Assembly: GCA_036794395.1 (NCBI GenBank)
Contig: DAIRGS010000076.1
Location: forward strand, 1-25,161
DNA length: 25,161 bases
DNA from: DASXMX01 sp036794395
Lineage (GTDB): Bacteria > Planctomycetota > Phycisphaerae > Tepidisphaerales > Tepidisphaeraceae
Direction of reading: 5' to 3'
Position numbers and translations under genes: made by a program. Each line of letters opens with the position of its first letter. The stretch's first letter is position 1. Below, piece after piece: positions 22,573 to 25,161 of the stretch. The notes beneath the pieces are model-generated. The model was not told the origin of the DNA, ran no database searches, and saw nothing but the letters and a program-made list of their open reading frames with translations.

Positions 22573-22789
22573 TCCAAAGTTGCAAAAACAATTCCTGGTT
22601 TTGCTCCACAAGTTTCCGAGCTTCAGTCACTTCATGCGGCCGAAATCGCCCGCTGAATTCAAACACGACTGGATCCAGCCAGAATTTAGCGTGCTTCCCG
22701 TTTTTCTTCACATGGATGTGCGGCGGTTCATCATTGTCGCTTGCATAAAACTCAAATCGGTAACTTCCGCTACGCAAAACCACGGGCAT
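22553..22789 (-). CDS. DUF4160-domain protein
   Basis: This 78-residue protein has the DUF4160 hallmark: RFEFYASDNDEPPHIHVKK, with the PPHIHV motif, then KFWLDPVVFEFSGRF, and a helix EARKLVEQNQELFLQLWNEF. It is full length for the family. It overlaps its DUF2442 partner by 20 bases. Base composition looks less GC-rich than that of the flanking chaperonin genes, which hints at acquisition. The pair sits between groEL2 and groES. Function unknown; an antitoxin/toxin role is only suspected from the recurrent pairing. Confidence 0.85.
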   Translation of the reverse strand: MPVVLRSGSYRFEFYASDNDEPPHIHVKKNGKHAKFWLDPVVFEFSGRFRPHEVTEARKLVEQNQELFLQLWNEFFNH

Positions 22790-22841
22790 CCGGTCACCTC
22801 GACTCGCCGGAATGATCCAAGCACTTCAATCCAGCTCTGCT

Positions 22842-24515
22842 CTACATCATGTCACCCATGCCACCCATGCCGCCCATTCCGCCCATGCCACCGCCGTGGT
22901 CATGATGATGGTCGCCGCCCTCTTCTTTTTCCTTGGGCTTGTCGACGATGATGCAATCGGTGGTCAGGAGCAGAATCGCGACTTCGGACGCGTTCTGAAG
23001 GGCAGTTCGCTCGACCTTGGTCGGGGTGATGATGCCACCCTTGACGACGTCGACATACTCGCCAGTTAAGGCGTTGAAGCCTTCGTGGTCACGGGATTCC
23101 ATAACGCGACGGACAACAACCGAGCCGCTGGTGCCGGCGTTCTCGGCAATCTGCTTGAGCGGAGCGGTCAGGGCGTTGCGAACGATCTTGACACCCGCGG
23201 CCTCATCGCCTTCGAGCTTGAGATTGCTGCCGCCATTCAGCGCCTTCATCGCGCGGATCAGCGCCACGCCACCGCCGGCGACAACGCCTTCTTCAACCGC
23301 AGCGCGGGTCGCATGCAGCGCGTCTTCGATGCGGGCCTTCTTCTCTTTGAGCTCGGCTTCGGTAGCCGCCCCGACATTGATCTGAGCCACGCCACCGGCC
23401 AGCTTGGCCAGGCGCTCCTGGAGCTTTTCGCGATCGTAATCGCTGGTCGTGTCGGCGATTTCCCGGCGGATCTGTTCGATCCGGCCTTGAATCGCCTTGG
23501 TGTCGCCTGCCCCTTCGATGATCGTGGTGTTGTCGTTGTCGGAACGAACGAGCTTGGTCTGCCCAAGCTGGTTGATTTCGACTTTGTCCAGCTCGATCCC
23601 CAGGTCCTTCATGATGGCCGTGCCACCGGTGAGGATGGCGATGTCTTCGAGCATGGCCTTGCGACGGTCGCCGTACCCTGGGGCCTTGACGGCCAGAATA
23701 TTCAGGATGCCGCGAAGCTTGTTCACCACGAGCGTGGCCAGCGCCTCGCCCTCGACATCTTCAGCGATAATGAGCAGCGGGCGCTTCGCCTTCTGAATCT
23801 TTTCGAGCAACGGGATCAGCTTGTTGGCAGACGATATCTTGTCTTCGAATACCAGGACATAGGCCTTCTCGAGCTGGGCGACCATTTCGTCGGGGTTGGT
23901 GATGAAGTTCGGCGAGATGTACCCGCGATCAAACTGCATCCCCTCCACCACATCGACGAACGTTTCGAGGCTCTTGCCCTCTTCAACCGTGATGACGCCG
24001 TCTTTGCCCACGCGATCAAACGCATCGGCCATGATGCCGCCGATCTCGCGATCGTTGTTGGCGCTGATCGAGGCGACATTGGCAATGTCGTTCTTGCCCT
24101 GGATGGGCTTGGATTGCTTGCGCAAGTTTTCGACGACCGCGGTGACCGCTTTGCGAATGCCGCGTGCCAGCGCCATCGCGTCGGCACCTGCGGTGAGGTT
24201 GCGGTATCCTTCCCGGAAGATCGCCTCGGCCAGGACGGTGGCCGTCGTGGTTCCGTCGCCGGCCACATCGCTGGTCTTGGTGGCGGCTTCTTTTACGAGC
24301 TTCGCGCCGATGTTTTCAAACTTATTGCTCAGCTCAATTTCTTCGGCAACGGTGACACCGTCTTTGGTAACGGTTGGTGCGCCCCAACCCTTATCGAGCA
24401 CCGCGTTTCGGCCACGAGGGCCCAGGGTGGATTTAACAGCTCGGGCTAACTTCGTGACACCTTCCAATAACGACTTTCGTGCGTCGGCATCGAATTCAAG
24501 AATCTTTGCGGCCAT
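22842..24515 (-). CDS. groEL: Chaperonin GroEL, copy 2 (GGM and His-rich tail)
   Basis: This 557-residue paralogue keeps the chaperonin fold and ATPase motifs: LGPRGRN, DGVTVAEEIEL, GDGTTTATVL and DALHATRAA. It differs from copy 1 in two ways. The apical GYISPNF has Asn where E. coli GroEL has Tyr203. The tail is EEGGDHHHDHGGGMGGMGG and onward, combining a His/Asp cluster with the classical GGM repeats. The start at 24515 is set by AAAGGAG eight bases before the ATG; a frame open to 24824 is not chaperonin-like and is ignored. No groES is directly beside it. It leads the minus-strand run toward the DUF4160/DUF2442 pair and groES. Confidence 0.96.
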   Translation of the reverse strand: MAAKILEFDADARKSLLEGVTKLARAVKSTLGPRGRNAVLDKGWGAPTVTKDGVTVAEEIELSNKFENIGAKLVKEAATKTSDVAGDGTTTATVLAEAIFREGYRNLTAGADAMALARGIRKAVTAVVENLRKQSKPIQGKNDIANVASISANNDREIGGIMADAFDRVGKDGVITVEEGKSLETFVDVVEGMQFDRGYISPNFITNPDEMVAQLEKAYVLVFEDKISSANKLIPLLEKIQKAKRPLLIIAEDVEGEALATLVVNKLRGILNILAVKAPGYGDRRKAMLEDIAILTGGTAIMKDLGIELDKVEINQLGQTKLVRSDNDNTTIIEGAGDTKAIQGRIEQIRREIADTTSDYDREKLQERLAKLAGGVAQINVGAATEAELKEKKARIEDALHATRAAVEEGVVAGGGVALIRAMKALNGGSNLKLEGDEAAGVKIVRNALTAPLKQIAENAGTSGSVVVRRVMESRDHEGFNALTGEYVDVVKGGIITPTKVERTALQNASEVAILLLTTDCIIVDKPKEKEEGGDHHHDHGGGMGGMGGMGGMGDMM

Positions 24516-24944
24516 CGACTTCGCTCCTTTCGAGACTATTTCTTTCAGTGCGATCTCCCCGCGTCTAACCAATTGCCTCCGGCCAGCTTCGCGACGCGTC
24601 GCACCTTCATGTGCGTAGAGAATCAGCGCAGACCACATAATCAAACGTAGTGCCGCGAGCGATCCGGGATTAACTTGGTTATAAAGCCTCATCCCATAGA
24701 ATGTTATGGGAACCCAAAGGAGCGGGTGCCAGAGCGTGTAACTGTCAGGCTGGCAGGTCGCCGAAAGGTCCGCGATGCCGCGTTGCCATTGTGGCAGTTG
24801 CACCGCGATCTCGTTTGCGGGCAAACGGCCCAGTCAATCTAAGAGCCTCTAAGGCCGAAGAAATCAATCCGACACGCACAATCCCGTGAAGGTTTCAACG
24901 CAAAGACATCGCTTCACGAACCCGCCTCCCCCGCGCGCCAACTG
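24516..24944. other. Leader and gene-free region upstream of groEL2
   Basis: This stretch must hold the groEL2 promoter, but I cannot name -35/-10 boxes. No CIRCE inverted repeat is visible. A 6-bp hairpin, CCCATA-GAATGT-TATGGG, lies near 24692-24709. No protein I can support is encoded; the frame continuous with groEL2 gives no recognisable domain. Confidence 0.5.
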
Positions 24945-24954
24945 NNNNNNNNNN
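24945..24954. other. Assembly gap (ten Ns)
   Basis: Ten unknown bases join two contigs. The true distance, and whether a repeat copy collapsed here, are unknown. Sequence to the right may not be adjacent to groEL2. Confidence 0.98.
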
Positions 24955-25043
24955 CAGGGAGGTCGGTCGGCAATTTCCATCAGGCTCAAGCCGCCTGCCG
25001 CGCGTCGAGATTGATCGACGTCTCGGCGAAAGCCGCAGGGCCG

Positions 25044-25079
25044 GCGCCGGGTGAGATGTGGGAAAACCAACTCGCCGAA
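25044..25079. repeat. Solo end of the 92-bp core repeat (copy C)
   Basis: GGCGCCGGGTGAGATGTGGG and the following AAAACCAACTCGCCGAA match one end of the core found at 1890-1981 and, inverted, at 16969-17060. The other half is absent; unrelated sequence follows from about 25080. No gene is visible from 24955 to the window end. Confidence 0.65.
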
Positions 25080-25161
25080 ACCGCGTCAGCCCTTAACTCA
25101 AAAAGTTCCTTCCATCCCCGTCAATTGCCAAAAAACCCGCCCCTCATCCCCCCCTTACAAA

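Noticed and set aside
23085..24449. Long plus-strand open frame opposite groEL2
   Set aside because: Same cause: codon bias of the real gene keeps the opposite frame open.
24516..24824. N-terminal extension of GroEL2 by 103 codons
   Set aside because: GroEL proteins begin MAAKxxxF; AAAGGAG precedes the ATG at 24515, and the extension has no known domain.

Overview
The window looks like a chromosomal segment of a GC-rich planctomycete, probably class Phycisphaerae. The best clue is the secreted protein at 11058-12749, whose N-terminus carries SLEQRKLF, a variant of the planctomycete LEPR-XLL surface-protein motif. The GspG-like pseudopilin, the TPR-sulfotransferase and the small exported proteins fit the same assignment. 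This is an inference from protein character, not a database match. A run of ten Ns (24945-24954) marks an assembly gap near the right end.

Layout. 1-5300: a pseudopilin on the plus strand faces a minus-strand pair made of a STAS-domain protein and a GspE/PilB-type ATPase. Between them lies a repeat-rich stretch holding one orphan 92-residue gene. A CDF cation exporter follows. 5390-9425: a PIN toxin/antitoxin pair, an exported M28 metallopeptidase, and biotin synthase (bioB) behind three tiny exported or membrane proteins, two of which are paralogues. 9547-14528: a TPR-sulfotransferase, the LEQR-motif surface protein, and serA. 14529-16727: a small zinc-ribbon protein, a strong hairpin terminator and a polytopic membrane protein. 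17358-24515: a protein-homeostasis block, all on the minus strand, in transcription order groEL2, a DUF4160 gene, a DUF2442 gene, groES, groEL1, dnaJ, grpE, an FmdB-type zinc ribbon and yacG. No dnaK is present, and I found no CIRCE operator (TTAGCACTC-N9-GAGTGCTAA) upstream of groEL2 or groES.

Working together. groES and groEL1 form a classical chaperonin operon, and dnaJ and grpE supply the co-chaperones of a DnaK encoded elsewhere. groEL2 is a second chaperonin with a different C-terminal tail and a changed apical residue, and it has no groES directly beside it. The ATPase, STAS protein and pseudopilin suggest part of a type II secretion or type IV pilus system whose other parts lie outside the window.

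The most unusual content is non-coding. At least five families of palindromic repeats fill the gaps between genes. Two copies of one composite family (1809-2170 and 16898-17172) share their outer ends but carry the inner ~165 bp in opposite orientations. Two copies of a ~183 bp MITE-like element both end exactly at the stop codon of a minus-strand gene. A paired REP-like hairpin at 1307-1377 shows compensatory base changes. Four copies of GTGAAAC/GTTTCAC are nested between groES and groEL1. I see no CRISPR array, tRNA, rRNA or intact insertion sequence.
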